This document shows, in pieces, positions 45,397-54,826 of a stretch of 64,000 nucleotides of DNA. The position numbers were made by a program, and so were the translations under genes. Within the stretch, counting starts at the first letter, position 1. Every line of letters begins with the position of its first letter. This DNA comes from an uncultured Lachnospiraceae bacterium. Lineage in GTDB: Bacteria; Bacillota; Clostridia; Lachnospirales; Lachnospiraceae. The DNA lies in contig CAKRYR010000009.1 in NCBI GenBank assembly GCA_934432595.1, forward strand, positions 1 to 64,000, read 5' to 3'. The notes below the pieces were generated by a model that searched no databases, was not told where the DNA came from, and was given only the letters and a program-made list of their open reading frames with translations.

Positions 45397-45463
45397 AAAG
45401 GGACTTATGAAAATCACAAATCCCTTTTAATATCCCTCAATATCTAGATACTTTTGTATCTAG
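45397..45463 (-). terminator. Paired hairpins ending codY
   Basis: First, CTAGATAC AAAA GTATCTAG (45444-45463) is a perfect 8-bp stem that includes the codY stop codon. Second, a 13-bp stem with two G-U pairs (45397-45409 with 45415-45427; core AAAGGGA/TCCCTTT) follows, with a modest TTTG..TT run on the minus strand. Together they likely separate codY from the flagellar operon, though incompletely. Confidence 0.6.
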
Positions 45464-46233
45464 GAATTCTTTAATTTATTAATTTCATCAAAAACGACAT
45501 CATTTACTACTTTAATATATGTTCCTTTCATTCCCGATGATCTTGATTCTATAACTCCTGCACTTTCAAATTTACGAAGTGCATTAACGATAACTGATCT
45601 TGTTATTCCCACTCTATCAGCTATCTTACTAGCAACTAATATTCCTTCATTGCCATTTAATTCATCAAATATATGTGTGATTGCTTCAAGCTCTGAGAAT
45701 GATAAAGTACTAATTGCCGACTTAACTATCTGAACCTTACGGTTCTCTTCTGCATTCTCTTCATTAACTGAACGCATCATCTCGAGTCCAACAACAGTTG
45801 TACCATATTCGCTTAATATAATATCGTCAATTGAGTAGCTCTCACCATACTTATATATAAATAAAGTTCCTAATCTTTCTCCTGCTATATCAATAGGAGT
45901 AACTATAGCTTGATATTTCTCAACTCCTTCTGACTCAAACCCCAACGTTGCAAGGTTAACATTCTCCTTAGTTGAAAGAATATTAAGAAGTCTTTCATTC
46001 AATAAAGGATCAATATGTCCACCTATATCATCCGCAACTAATTCTTCAATCTTATTTATATCTGGTCTGTTCTTAATACCAAGAACTTTACCTTTCTTAC
46101 TTATAACCAAAATATCAGATAATAAAATTGAACTTAACACTTCACAAATATCATTAAAAATAACTTTGTGCGAACTATTATTGTGTAACAATTTATTGAT
46201 TTTTCTCGTTTTATCAAGTAATTGTATACTCAT
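45460..46233 (-). CDS. codY: Global GTP/branched-chain amino acid sensing repressor CodY
   Basis: The 257-residue protein has the CodY N-terminal GAF-type sensor (LLDKTRKINKLLHN; SDILVISKKGKVLGI) and a C-terminal winged helix-turn-helix with ASKIADRVGITRSVIVNALR. It represses stationary-phase, motility and transport genes when GTP and Ile/Leu/Val are plentiful. It directly precedes flgB; in B. subtilis CodY represses the fla/che operon. A promoter and a CodY-box-like site lie upstream. ATG 46233 follows GGGAGGC. Confidence 0.97.
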   Translation of the reverse strand: MSIQLLDKTRKINKLLHNNSSHKVIFNDICEVLSSILLSDILVISKKGKVLGIKNRPDINKIEELVADDIGGHIDPLLNERLLNILSTKENVNLATLGFESEGVEKYQAIVTPIDIAGERLGTLFIYKYGESYSIDDIILSEYGTTVVGLEMMRSVNEENAEENRKVQIVKSAISTLSFSELEAITHIFDELNGNEGILVASKIADRVGITRSVIVNALRKFESAGVIESRSSGMKGTYIKVVNDVVFDEINKLKNS

Positions 46234-46278
46234 CGTCTGAGCCTCCCATATATATGTAATAGGTCTTATGAACTAATA

Positions 46279-46293
46279 ACCTTTCAGAAAACG
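46279..46293 (-). promoter_or_regulatory. CodY-box-like site upstream of codY
   Basis: On the minus strand CGTTTTCTGAAAGGT agrees with the CodY box AATTTTCWGAAAATT at 11 of 15 positions, with the whole central TTTTCTGAAA intact. It lies in the leader between promoter and codY start, where autoregulation would be expected. Confidence 0.45.
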
Positions 46294-46317
46294 CGTATTT
46301 CCTATATCTATTTTTAG

Positions 46318-46346
46318 ATTTTATCACACTTTTGTTAAATTAACAA
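46318..46346 (-). promoter_or_regulatory. SigA-type promoter of codY
   Basis: Minus-strand TTGTTA (46341-46346) and TAAAAT (46318-46323) are 17 bases apart. The start would be about 80 bases before codY. The surrounding stretch to the topA terminator is AT-rich with no gene. Confidence 0.6.
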
Positions 46347-46471
46347 CACTTTTTTACAAAATTATCATCTTTTTGTAAAAAATTGTCAATTATTTATTTA
46401 ATTAATAAATTTAAAAATATCTATAAGTTATACAAAATTTATATATAGGAATGCCTTTATTTTACATAGTA

Positions 46472-46506
46472 AAATGGGCTTTTTCAATAGTATAAAAAGC
46501 CCATTT
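46472..46506 (-). terminator. Intrinsic terminator after topA
   Basis: A perfect 13-bp stem, AAATGGGCTTTTT (46472-46484) with AAAAAGCCCATTT (46494-46506), has a 9-base loop, close after the topA stop codon. The 3' arm runs into TTTTACT on the minus strand. Confidence 0.85.
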
Positions 46507-46519
46507 ACAAAAATAAATC

Positions 46520-48598
46520 TTATTTATTATTCTCTTTAGTTTTATCACATGAATATCCACACTGTAAATCATTACATACTAACTTGTTTCCCTTCTCTAA
46601 TAAAACATTGCCACACTTAGGACATTTCTTATCAGATGGTCTCTGCCATGTCATAAAATCACATTCTGGATTTTTCTCACATCCGTAATACTTACGTCCT
46701 TTCTTCGTTTTACGTATTACCAATTCTGAATTACATTTTGGACAAGTAACACCTATCTTCTCTAAATAGGATTTAGTGCAACGACACTCTGGAAATCCTG
46801 GACATGCAAGAAATTTTCCATGTGGTCCATATTTTATAACCATCATTCTTCCACATTCATCACATGGTACATCAGATATTTCATCTGCAATTTCTACCTT
46901 TTCTAATTTTTCTTCAGCAATTTTAACTGCTTCTTCCAAATCAGGATAGAAATTACTTACAACTGTTCTCCAATTTACAGTACCTTCTTCAACACTATCT
47001 AATAACATTTCAAAGTTAGCAGTAAAATTAACATCTACAATACTTGCAAAAGAATCCTTCATTATATTATTAACTGCTTCACCTAACTCAGTTACATATA
47101 TGTTTTTATTTTCTTTAATAACATATCTTCTTGCCAATATTGTACTAATTGTAGGTGCATAAGTACTTGGTCTACCTATTCCTTGCTCTTCTAATGCTTT
47201 AACTAGTGAAGCTTCTGTAAAATGAGCTGGTGGTTGAGTGAAATGTTGTTCTGGAGCAAACTCACCCAAAGCTAGCTTATCTCCTACTTTTATTTTATTC
47301 TTAATAATATTATTATCTGTTTTTTCATTATCAGCTGAATACACTGACATATATCCATCAAATCTAATTTTAGATGCTGCTGATGTAAATCTATATTTTC
47401 CTGTATCTATCTTTATTGATATTGTATCATATACAGCTGGTTTCATTCTACTTGCAACAAATCTCTTCCATATTAATTGATACAATCTAAACTGTTCTCT
47501 AGATAAAGATTCTTTTATTGTTACTGGCGAAAGATCAACATATGTAGGTCTAATAGCTTCATGTGCATCTTGTATCTTTTTACTATTTGATTGCTTTGTA
47601 CTTACATCTGTTACATATTTTTCACCATAATTATCTTTAATATACTTTTTAGCACTTGCATCTGCTTCGTCTGATACTCTTGTAGAATCAGTTCTCAAAT
47701 ATGATATCAAACCAATTGTACCCTTACCCTTAATATCTACACCTTCATATAATTGTTGAGCAATTCTCATTGTTTTAGAAGTTGAAAAATTAAGTAATTT
47801 TGATGCTTCTTGTTGTAATGTAGATGTTGTAAATGGTAATGGTGCTTTTTTAGTTCTTTCTCCATTCTTTATATCTGATACAACAAAATCTACACCCTTT
47901 AGCTCATCTATTATTTTATTAACTTGTTCTTCAGATTTAATCTCAATCTTTTCTTTTTGTGTTCCATAGAACTTTGCATTTAATTGTTTTTTATTACCAG
48001 ATAAATCAAAGTTAGCATCTAATGACCAATACTCATTACAAACAAAATCATTAATCTCTTGTTCTCTATCGCATATTATTCTTAATGCAACTGATTGTAC
48101 ACGTCCTGCACTTAATCCACGTTTTACTTTTGCCCAAAGTAATGGACTAATCTCATATCCAACCATTCTATCTAATATACGTCTAGCTTGTTGCGAATCA
48201 ACCAAATTCATATCTATATCTCTTGCTTGCTTAATAGATGCTTTTACTGTTTCCTTTGTAATCTCGTTAAATGTAATTCTTTTTATTTTTTTAGGCTCTA
48301 TATTAAGTGCTTGACTTAAATGCCAAGAAATTGCTTCTCCTTCACGATCGGGGTCAGTTGCGAGGTAAACTTTGTTAGCTTTCTTTGCTTCTTTTCTAAT
48401 CTTTGCTAATAACTCTCCTTTACCTCTTATTGTGATATATTTTGGTTCAAAATTATTATCTTTATCAAATCCCAATTGGCTCTTAGGTAAATCTCTAACA
48501 TGTCCATTTGAAGCTATTACCTCATAATTAGATCCTAAAAACTTCTTTATAGTCTTTGCCTTGGCTGGTGATTCCACAATCACTAAGTTTTTAGCCAT
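46520..48598 (-). CDS. topA: DNA topoisomerase I
   Basis: The 692-residue type IA topoisomerase starts with the Toprim domain MAKNLVIVESPAKAKTIKKF, has TDPDREGEAISWHL metal ligands, the catalytic Tyr in GLISYLRTDSTRVSDEA, and AHEAIRPTYVDLSP. Three C-terminal zinc ribbons are visible (CDECGRMMVIKYGPHGKFLA..; CPKCNSELVIRKTKKGRKYY..; CPKCGNVLLEKGNKLVC..). It relaxes negative supercoils. It lies 32 bases after dprA, as in Firmicutes generally. ATG 48598 follows AAAGGAAGG. Confidence 0.98.
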   Translation of the reverse strand: MAKNLVIVESPAKAKTIKKFLGSNYEVIASNGHVRDLPKSQLGFDKDNNFEPKYITIRGKGELLAKIRKEAKKANKVYLATDPDREGEAISWHLSQALNIEPKKIKRITFNEITKETVKASIKQARDIDMNLVDSQQARRILDRMVGYEISPLLWAKVKRGLSAGRVQSVALRIICDREQEINDFVCNEYWSLDANFDLSGNKKQLNAKFYGTQKEKIEIKSEEQVNKIIDELKGVDFVVSDIKNGERTKKAPLPFTTSTLQQEASKLLNFSTSKTMRIAQQLYEGVDIKGKGTIGLISYLRTDSTRVSDEADASAKKYIKDNYGEKYVTDVSTKQSNSKKIQDAHEAIRPTYVDLSPVTIKESLSREQFRLYQLIWKRFVASRMKPAVYDTISIKIDTGKYRFTSAASKIRFDGYMSVYSADNEKTDNNIIKNKIKVGDKLALGEFAPEQHFTQPPAHFTEASLVKALEEQGIGRPSTYAPTISTILARRYVIKENKNIYVTELGEAVNNIMKDSFASIVDVNFTANFEMLLDSVEEGTVNWRTVVSNFYPDLEEAVKIAEEKLEKVEIADEISDVPCDECGRMMVIKYGPHGKFLACPGFPECRCTKSYLEKIGVTCPKCNSELVIRKTKKGRKYYGCEKNPECDFMTWQRPSDKKCPKCGNVLLEKGNKLVCNDLQCGYSCDKTKENNK

Positions 48599-48630
48599 CC
48601 TAAATCCTTCCTTTCAGTAAATTTCTATCC

Positions 48631-49770
48631 CTACTTTATTCTCGAATAATAATTATTCCTATTACTAATAATCATATTCTTCTCTTCCAAACTAAAAAGT
48701 ATTCTAATAACTTCACTTAATCCCAACTGAGTCTCATATAATATTTCATCCATATGTTTCGGCTCTAAACGTAAACAAGCATACACTATTTTTTCATCAC
48801 TTGCAAGCAAAATTTCATTTTCTTCATTATTTGAACACAAATTATCCTTTATATCTTTTTCATTTATATACTGATTAGAATTAGAATAATCCATATTGAA
48901 ATCCTCTAAAACATCTTCTACACAAGTAACTATTTTAGCCCCCATTTTTATCAAGTTATTACACCCTTCACTTAAAGGGTCATCCATTCTTCCTGGTATG
49001 ACATATACCTCTTTTCCTTGTTCAAGTGCTAGATCTACCGTAATTAAAGATCCACTCTTTTTTCGAGCTTCTACAACTAACAATGCATCTGATAATCCAC
49101 TAATAATTCTATTTCTCATTGGAAAATTACCTGCTCTTGCACTAGTATACATCGGATATTCCGATATTATTCCACCATTCCTTATTGTCCTCATAAATAT
49201 ATCAATATTTTCTGGTGGATAACAAGTATCTATACCACATCCTAATATTCCAAAAGTTCTTCCATTTTCACATTCAAGCGCTCCTTTATGAGCATATGCA
49301 TCTATACCTCTTGCCATACCACTGATTATTTGGAACCCACTTTGTGCCAGTTCACATGCAAGTTTTCTAGTTATAATACTTCCATATTCTGTACAATTTC
49401 GTGCTCCTACAATACCTATAGATGGCATATTATTCTTTGGCAAATCTCCCCTATAATACAGTATCCATGGTGGATTATAGATTTCTGCTAGCTTTTTCGG
49501 ATAGTTTTCTTCATTTCTTAATACAAACTCTATTCCCTTACTTTTCAATACCTCCATATTTTTCTTTATTTTATCTATATTCTTACTACTCTGAATAGCT
49601 AAAATATTTTTTTTAGATAACTTATCTATTTTAGCTAATTCTTCCTCAGATGCATCAAAAACTTCCTCCGCACATCCAAAAAAATCTAGTAGTCTTCCTA
49701 TCCAAACCATCCCTATTCCTGGTATATTATTAATCCAATATCCATATTCTCGCTCTGTCATATCTTCCAA
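48631..49770 (-). CDS. dprA: DNA processing protein DprA
   Basis: The roughly 380-residue protein has a helical N-terminal part (INNIPGIGMVWIGRLLDFFG), the Rossmann-like DprA core (GIVGARNCTEYGSIITRKLA; ISGMARGIDAYAHKGAL; FGILGCGIDTCYPPEN), and a C-terminal winged helix (KHMDEILYETQLGLSEVIRI). DprA loads RecA on incoming single-stranded DNA in transformation. A TTG at 49770 fits the AAAGGAAA site best; an ATG at 49761 is the alternative, and the frame runs to a TTG at 49788. With comM upstream it forms a competence-related pair, though many non-transformable Firmicutes keep both. Confidence 0.95.
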   Translation of the reverse strand: MEDMTEREYGYWINNIPGIGMVWIGRLLDFFGCAEEVFDASEEELAKIDKLSKKNILAIQSSKNIDKIKKNMEVLKSKGIEFVLRNEENYPKKLAEIYNPPWILYYRGDLPKNNMPSIGIVGARNCTEYGSIITRKLACELAQSGFQIISGMARGIDAYAHKGALECENGRTFGILGCGIDTCYPPENIDIFMRTIRNGGIISEYPMYTSARAGNFPMRNRIISGLSDALLVVEARKKSGSLITVDLALEQGKEVYVIPGRMDDPLSEGCNNLIKMGAKIVTCVEDVLEDFNMDYSNSNQYINEKDIKDNLCSNNEENEILLASDEKIVYACLRLEPKHMDEILYETQLGLSEVIRILFSLEEKNMIISNRNNYYSRIK

Positions 49771-49878
49771 AATATATTTCCTTTCCAATTTTTTCGTATA
49801 CTCTACTAAAAGTATTCTCGTTTAATATAATTTCCTTTTTTCTTTAAAAACGTATATTTTGTCATATGCAAAGCATTA

Positions 49879-51408
49879 TTACCAATACTTTTTATCTATT
49901 GTTCTATAACAAATAGCCTCTGTAATATCTTCTTCAGATATATATTCTCTCTCATCTATATCTGCTAAAGTTCTAGCAACCTTTAAAATTTTATAATACA
50001 TCCTTGCACTTAAATTATATTTATTAAATGCTTTTTCTAAAATTTTCTTCTCTTTTTTACCTAAAATACAATACTTTTCAACTTGTTTATTACTCATCTG
50101 ACTATTAGTATGTATTCCATCTTCTTTATACCTCTCATTCTGAATATGCCTTGTTTTCATTATTCTTTTTCTAATTATTGAAGAATTCTCACCTTTCCTT
50201 CTATTTTTCAAATCCTTATATTCGATTCTAGGTGCCTCAACACATATATCAATTCTATCTAATAAAGGCTTACTTATCTTTCCTAAATATCTATTTACCT
50301 CATTAATTGAGCAATTGCATTTTCGCCTATCTGGATAATATCCACATTTACACGGATTCATAGCACAAGCAAGTATTAAATTAGCCGGATAAGTATATGT
50401 TCCATGAACTCTTGATATAGTTACCTTTCCTTCTTCTAAAGGTTGTCTAAGTATCTCTAGAGTATTTTTATTAAATTCAGGTAATTCATCTAAAAACAAT
50501 ACTCCACCTGATGCTAAACTTATCTCTCCAGGTTTTGGACTTCTTCCGCCTCCTGTTAGCGCCGACTGAGTTATTGTATGATGAGGTGCTCTAAATGGTC
50601 TATTAACCATCAATGCATGTTTACTATCTAACATACCCGAAACACTATACACTTTAGAAATTTCAATACTTTCTTCAAATGTAAGCTTAGGCATTATAGT
50701 CGGTATTCTCTTAGCTACCATAGTTTTACCTGAACCCGGTGGTCCAATAATTAATATATTATGGTTACCTGCAACTGCCACTTCTACAGCCCTTTTTACA
50801 GATTCTTGTCCATTTATATCTTCAAAATCAATATCATATTTATCTAATACATTATCAAATAATTCATCTACATCAATAAATGTAGATTCTATTGTTTTAT
50901 CACCATTTAAATATAGAAAGGTTTCTTCTAAGTTAGATACTCCTATTATCTCCATTTCCTTTACAACTGCACTTTCCTTTGCATTTTCCATAGGAACAAT
51001 ACATTTTATAAATCCTTGCTCATATGCACTATAAATTATAGGTAATATGCCATCTACTCTAGAGACAGTACCATCTAAACTTAATTCTCCTATTATAATT
51101 ATCTTTTCTAAACTATCTTGTGGAATATAGCCTGATGCGGCCAAAATAGAAATTGCTATTGGTAAATCAAAGGTTGTCCCCTGCTTACGTACATCTGCTG
51201 GTGATAAATTCACCGTAATTCTTTTTGGTGGTAGGCGATATCCCGAATTCTTCAATGCTATTCTAACTCGTTCTTTCGCTTCTTTCACTTCGGACGCTAG
51301 TCCACCAACCATACTAAATTCCGGTAAACCTTCACTTATGTCAGCTTCTACACAAACAAGAAATCCATTAATTCCATCAATTGCTCCTGTATATGTTCTA
51401 CTAAACAA
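49879..51408 (-). CDS. comM: YifB/ComM family magnesium-chelatase-like AAA ATPase
   Basis: The 509-residue protein has an N-terminal Lon-protease-like domain (FSRTYTGAIDGINGFLVCVE; VNLSPADVRKQGTTFDLPIA), an AAA core with Walker A IIGPPGSGKTMVAKRIPTI and GGVLFLDELPEFNKN, and the C-terminal Mg-chelatase region (LSARMYYKILKVARTLADID). ComM is a branch-migration helicase in natural transformation of some bacteria; a similar role is inferred here. The start is a TTG at 51408 with AAGGGAG 11 bases upstream. It lies directly upstream of dprA. Confidence 0.92.
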   Translation of the reverse strand: MFSRTYTGAIDGINGFLVCVEADISEGLPEFSMVGGLASEVKEAKERVRIALKNSGYRLPPKRITVNLSPADVRKQGTTFDLPIAISILAASGYIPQDSLEKIIIIGELSLDGTVSRVDGILPIIYSAYEQGFIKCIVPMENAKESAVVKEMEIIGVSNLEETFLYLNGDKTIESTFIDVDELFDNVLDKYDIDFEDINGQESVKRAVEVAVAGNHNILIIGPPGSGKTMVAKRIPTIMPKLTFEESIEISKVYSVSGMLDSKHALMVNRPFRAPHHTITQSALTGGGRSPKPGEISLASGGVLFLDELPEFNKNTLEILRQPLEEGKVTISRVHGTYTYPANLILACAMNPCKCGYYPDRRKCNCSINEVNRYLGKISKPLLDRIDICVEAPRIEYKDLKNRRKGENSSIIRKRIMKTRHIQNERYKEDGIHTNSQMSNKQVEKYCILGKKEKKILEKAFNKYNLSARMYYKILKVARTLADIDEREYISEEDITEAICYRTIDKKYW

Positions 51409-51481
51409 TCGTTATATGTCTCCCTTCTTGACTCCTCGCCCACCATTATACCACCTCCCCCTCTAAAATTCAACATTTTTC

Positions 51482-51936
51482 TTTTTTATACAGCTCTGAA
51501 AGGGAAATCTTTTTTTATCTTGCTTATTATAGAAAAATTTATTTATACACATTAAGTATATTTATTGTATTATTTATCAACATCATATAAATAAACTAAA
51601 CCATTTTTATATTTTTTGTACATTAATTTTTAAATTTTTTCATTTTTCTCTTGGCAAGCATCACTTGATTGCTATATTCTATATAACTTCCATGTCTAGG
51701 ATCTTTTGTTTCTCCAAATGCCTTAAATAATTCTGGAAAAAACTTATTTTGTATCTTATTACATTCCTTAATTGGATTTTTTTCTAATTGTTTTTTTATT
51801 CTTTCTTCTTTTCTTCCCATAATAATCTCCAATACGATAAACTTCTTACATATTTTACCATATCAGAGATTATTTTTCTTTATTTATAAACAATTTTTGT
51901 GCAAATTATTTTTACCTTTCAGAGCTGTTTTTTATA
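51482..51936. mobile_element. Decayed insertion sequence with intact TIRs and 9-bp target duplication
   Basis: CAGCTCTGAAAGG (51491-51503) and its exact reverse complement CCTTTCAGAGCTG (51915-51927) bound a 437-base element. The 9 bases TTTTTTATA are repeated directly on both outer sides (51482-51490 and 51928-51936), a clear target-site duplication. Inside is a transposase N-terminal remnant on the minus strand. Both ends are intact, so it could have moved with a transposase supplied in trans, like a MITE. A 9-bp duplication fits IS4-like elements; the family is not certain. Confidence 0.82.
51623..51820 (-). pseudogene. Transposase N-terminal fragment inside the IS remnant
   Basis: The 65-residue frame starts at ATG 51820. 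KNPIKECNKIQNKFFPELFK, then TKDPRHGSYIEYSNQVML, resembles the N-terminus of a DDE transposase family known from clostridia that has a DPRHxSYIxYS motif. The catalytic DDE domain is missing, and after VML the sequence turns to a short Lys-rich end. An internal deletion of the transposase gene is the simplest reading. Confidence 0.6.
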
Positions 51937-51981
51937 ATACAATATATCACATAATAATTTTCATTTCTAGCAATTAGATTA

Positions 51982-52315
51982 CTACTGAAATCTGACAATA
52001 GCAAAAACTACACCCTTACTGCTTTCCTCTAAAACATCCCAGCCATTTTTTTCATCACTTATCCATGAACAATAATTTTTTGAATGTTGTGCTATTTCTA
52101 AATCTGCATATCCTAATTTTTCTGAATAATTTCTTTTACCAACTACATATCCAACATGATCCCAATCATTATCATTTGTTAAATCATATGCAATAATATC
52201 TCCACTTTGGGCATATTGAGTTAATTCTTCTAAACTATCATATGTATTATCAATAATAACTGTTAAAATAATACATACCATAATTATACTTACTATTATT
52301 TTTATATTTTCTTCA
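51982..52315 (-). pseudogene. Broken Amidase_6-type peptidoglycan hydrolase
   Basis: The open frame 51982-52281 encodes YAQSGDIIAYDLTNDNDWDH, then VGYVV and LEIAQHSKNYCSW, the His-containing half of the Amidase_6 (papain-like) domain. The catalytic Cys half is absent. Upstream, ATG 52315 behind AGAGGGG begins MKKI and stops, while one base over the frame continues KIIVSIIMVCIILTVII, a membrane/signal segment. So a frameshift in an A-rich run separates the start from the rest, and a deletion removed the middle. A short product from ATG 52281 remains possible. It lies just outside the IS remnant. Confidence 0.6.
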
Positions 52316-52345
52316 TATTACCCCTCTTAACTATAATCTACTTTA

Positions 52346-53887
52346 TTATCTCATTGCATCTATATATGTTTTGGTAAATTGTGTTTCATCACCATAAACA
52401 TATACTATTTCATATACTGGTCTATAATATAACTTTGAATCAACTAAATATGATAATGAAATATTTTTAATATCAACTATACCGTTAAATGACATTAATC
52501 CAATCTTTCCTGCTTTTATTACATCTAATACATCTTGATCACTTATAATTTCTTCATCCTTATATTTTTTTATTGCTCCATTACTTATATCTATTGCACT
52601 AATAGAATAATCATCCTTATAATATATACTTACATTTGAAAAACTGTTCTTATCTTTTAAATTATCAAATTTATATTCTATATATATGTCATTCATTAAT
52701 ACATTAACATTTCCTTCATTATGTATAATATCAATATTTTTTATATAGTCTTCATAATACTTATTAGTAAGCCTTCTAACTTTTTCATCTGTCATATTAA
52801 CATCTGTAACTTGGTTACATATATTGTCACTGTAAATTTCACTCTTCCAAGTTAATTTTCTATGTTTATCTTCATAACTGTCTCCAGAAGTTGTATCTAA
52901 TTCTTCTTCATATTCACCAATATCTGAAGTCTCTTCTTCAATTTCCTCACTGTTTTCAAATACTATTGAATAATATGATGCTTCTTTATCATATATAATA
53001 GAATACTTTCCATCAACAGATTCTGTTCTATATTCATTCTTACTATCTTTAACACTCTTTTGACTACTTCCTAAATTATTATATAATTTTTTTATATTAT
53101 TTGAATAAACATCTTTTGTTATTTTCACATTATCTGCTACAAATACAGGTGCTGTATCTGACTTATCGCTCAAATCCAAATCACATTTTACTGTTATCTT
53201 AGACATATCTGTCTTGTCTCTATTGACTTCTTTAATTAAACCATACTCTTGTATTTCATATACAAATTTCACACTTAAAACTACTAATAATGCTACCATA
53301 AGAGGTACAAAACTTGTCAAAATTTTTGTCTTCTTTTTCTTTTTATCACTTTCTAATAATAATGTTCTAAAGAATGAATATATTGCAAATCCAAACATCC
53401 CTCCAACAAAATTATATATAATATCATCTACATCGAAACTACCCTTTTGGCTTACATATTGAACTATTTCTACTAAAAAAGTTGATAAAAAAGTAACAAT
53501 AGCAACCTTTCTATAAATATTAATCTTCTTACAAACAAATGGTAATAAAAAACCAAATGGCATAAAGAATAATATATTAGCTATCATAAACCATAACTCT
53601 GTATTAAGAGAATCACCAAATACTATGATTTTTTTTAGACCTTCAAAAGGCTTTAAATTAACACCTATACCCATTCCATTTCTAGCAAAATATGTTATAT
53701 ATGCAACTGCAACTAAATATGCAAGAAAAATAGAATTAATAAATACCTTTCCAAATATAGAAATCTCTCTATCCTTTTTTATCACTCTATAATAAATCTT
53801 ATAAAAAATTCCCAATAGAACCATACTTACAAAAAAAGTAACTACCGAACATATTAAACTTGCAAATAATAACCTTCCCCAACGCAT
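52346..53887 (-). CDS. VanZ-like membrane protein with large extracytoplasmic C-terminal domain
   Basis: The 513-residue protein has five or so membrane segments in the first 220 residues. They contain the VanZ-type core NILFFMPFGFLLPFVCKKIN and FLVEIVQYVSQKGSFDVDDI, then IYNFVGGMFG. After the last segment follows a soluble, acidic region of about 290 residues of unknown type, predicted outside the cell. VanZ proteins confer low-level teicoplanin resistance in enterococci, but most homologues have unknown roles. ATG 53887 follows AAAGGAGAG. A gene-free stretch (53888-54055) separates it from nrdR. Confidence 0.82.
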   Translation of the reverse strand: MRWGRLLFASLICSVVTFFVSMVLLGIFYKIYYRVIKKDREISIFGKVFINSIFLAYLVAVAYITYFARNGMGIGVNLKPFEGLKKIIVFGDSLNTELWFMIANILFFMPFGFLLPFVCKKINIYRKVAIVTFLSTFLVEIVQYVSQKGSFDVDDIIYNFVGGMFGFAIYSFFRTLLLESDKKKKKTKILTSFVPLMVALLVVLSVKFVYEIQEYGLIKEVNRDKTDMSKITVKCDLDLSDKSDTAPVFVADNVKITKDVYSNNIKKLYNNLGSSQKSVKDSKNEYRTESVDGKYSIIYDKEASYYSIVFENSEEIEEETSDIGEYEEELDTTSGDSYEDKHRKLTWKSEIYSDNICNQVTDVNMTDEKVRRLTNKYYEDYIKNIDIIHNEGNVNVLMNDIYIEYKFDNLKDKNSFSNVSIYYKDDYSISAIDISNGAIKKYKDEEIISDQDVLDVIKAGKIGLMSFNGIVDIKNISLSYLVDSKLYYRPVYEIVYVYGDETQFTKTYIDAMR

Positions 53888-54055
53888 TACACTCTCTCCT
53901 TTTTATTATTACTCTATTTCTAATAAACAACTTTTAATTCCTTAGGGATACATAATCTTTAAATGTTCGAAAGTCTTTCCACAACCCATACTTAACACAA
54001 AACGTCACCCTTATGTAAAGATTGCCGTAGGCTTCACTAGAACACCACACCACAC

Positions 54056-54505
54056 CTACTCTAAAATCTTCTTAATTTCATCCATAAAAGTATTAACATC
54101 CTTAAACTCGCGATAAATGGACGCAAAACGAACATAAGCAACAGGATCAAGAGTCTTAAGTTTCTCCATAAGAAGTTCTCCAATTGTACTGCTGCTAATT
54201 TCCTTTTCCTCCATAGCAAATATCTCATTCTCAATCTCATCAACAAAAGTCTTTATCTGTTCAACAGAAATAGGTCTTTTATGGCAAGAACGGAATATAC
54301 CTGCTTCAATCTTAGCCCTATCATAAGGTTCCCTATTCATATCCTTCTTAACTACAACTAAAGGAATAGCATCAACCTTCTCATATGTAGTAAATCTCTT
54401 ATTACAAGCATCACATTGCCTTCTTCTTCTAATAGCAGCACCATCATCTGCTGGTCTTGAATCAATTACTCTAGTATTTTCCACACCACAATATGGACAC
54501 TTCAT
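54056..54505 (-). CDS. nrdR: Ribonucleotide reductase repressor NrdR
   Basis: The 149-residue protein starts MKCPYCGVENTRVIDSRPAD, giving the first Cys pair of the zinc ribbon; the second pair is in RRRQCDACNKRFTTYEKV. An ATP-cone follows (PLVVVKKDMNREPYDRAKIE). It senses dATP/ATP and represses ribonucleotide reductase operons. ATG 54505 follows TAGGAGAGA. It is downstream of the ylmC-like gene. Confidence 0.97.
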   Translation of the reverse strand: MKCPYCGVENTRVIDSRPADDGAAIRRRRQCDACNKRFTTYEKVDAIPLVVVKKDMNREPYDRAKIEAGIFRSCHKRPISVEQIKTFVDEIENEIFAMEEKEISSSTIGELLMEKLKTLDPVAYVRFASIYREFKDVNTFMDEIKKILE

Positions 54506-54526
54506 ATCACATCTCTCCTATCTAAA

Positions 54527-54775
54527 TTATTTTTTACATTCCTTAACATCAATATCTACAATTACAACATCCACTCCTATTTTTCTTATACAATTAAATG
54601 GTATAACCAATTCAAATTCTTTACAAAACAATCCACACACCTTAAAAGGTCCTGGTATTATAACATAGCATATTTTACCTGTACATATATCAAAATCCAC
54701 ATCCCATATATGACCTATACACTTTCCATCTCTACAATTAATTACCTCTTTTTGGCGCAAATCACATATTCTCAC
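54527..54775 (-). CDS. YlmC/YmxH family PRC-barrel protein
   Basis: The 82-residue protein MRICDLRQKEVINCRDGKCI, with GHIWDVDFDICTGKICYVII and VIPFNCIRKIGVDVVIVDI, matches the small YlmC/YmxH family. These are PRC-barrel proteins of sporulating Firmicutes, often linked with sporulation genes and nrdR. Function is not well established. It begins at GTG 54775. Position beside nrdR agrees with the usual context. Confidence 0.88.
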   Translation of the reverse strand: MRICDLRQKEVINCRDGKCIGHIWDVDFDICTGKICYVIIPGPFKVCGLFCKEFELVIPFNCIRKIGVDVVIVDIDVKECKK

Positions 54776-54826
54776 ATCAATACCCCATATGTTTTATACT
54801 ATAATATGAGATAAACATAATAATTT

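Noticed and set aside
53888..54055. Gap between the VanZ-like gene and nrdR considered as a riboswitch or T-box
   Set aside because: No specifier/antiterminator or known aptamer core was recognised; only AT-rich sequence with weak pairing.
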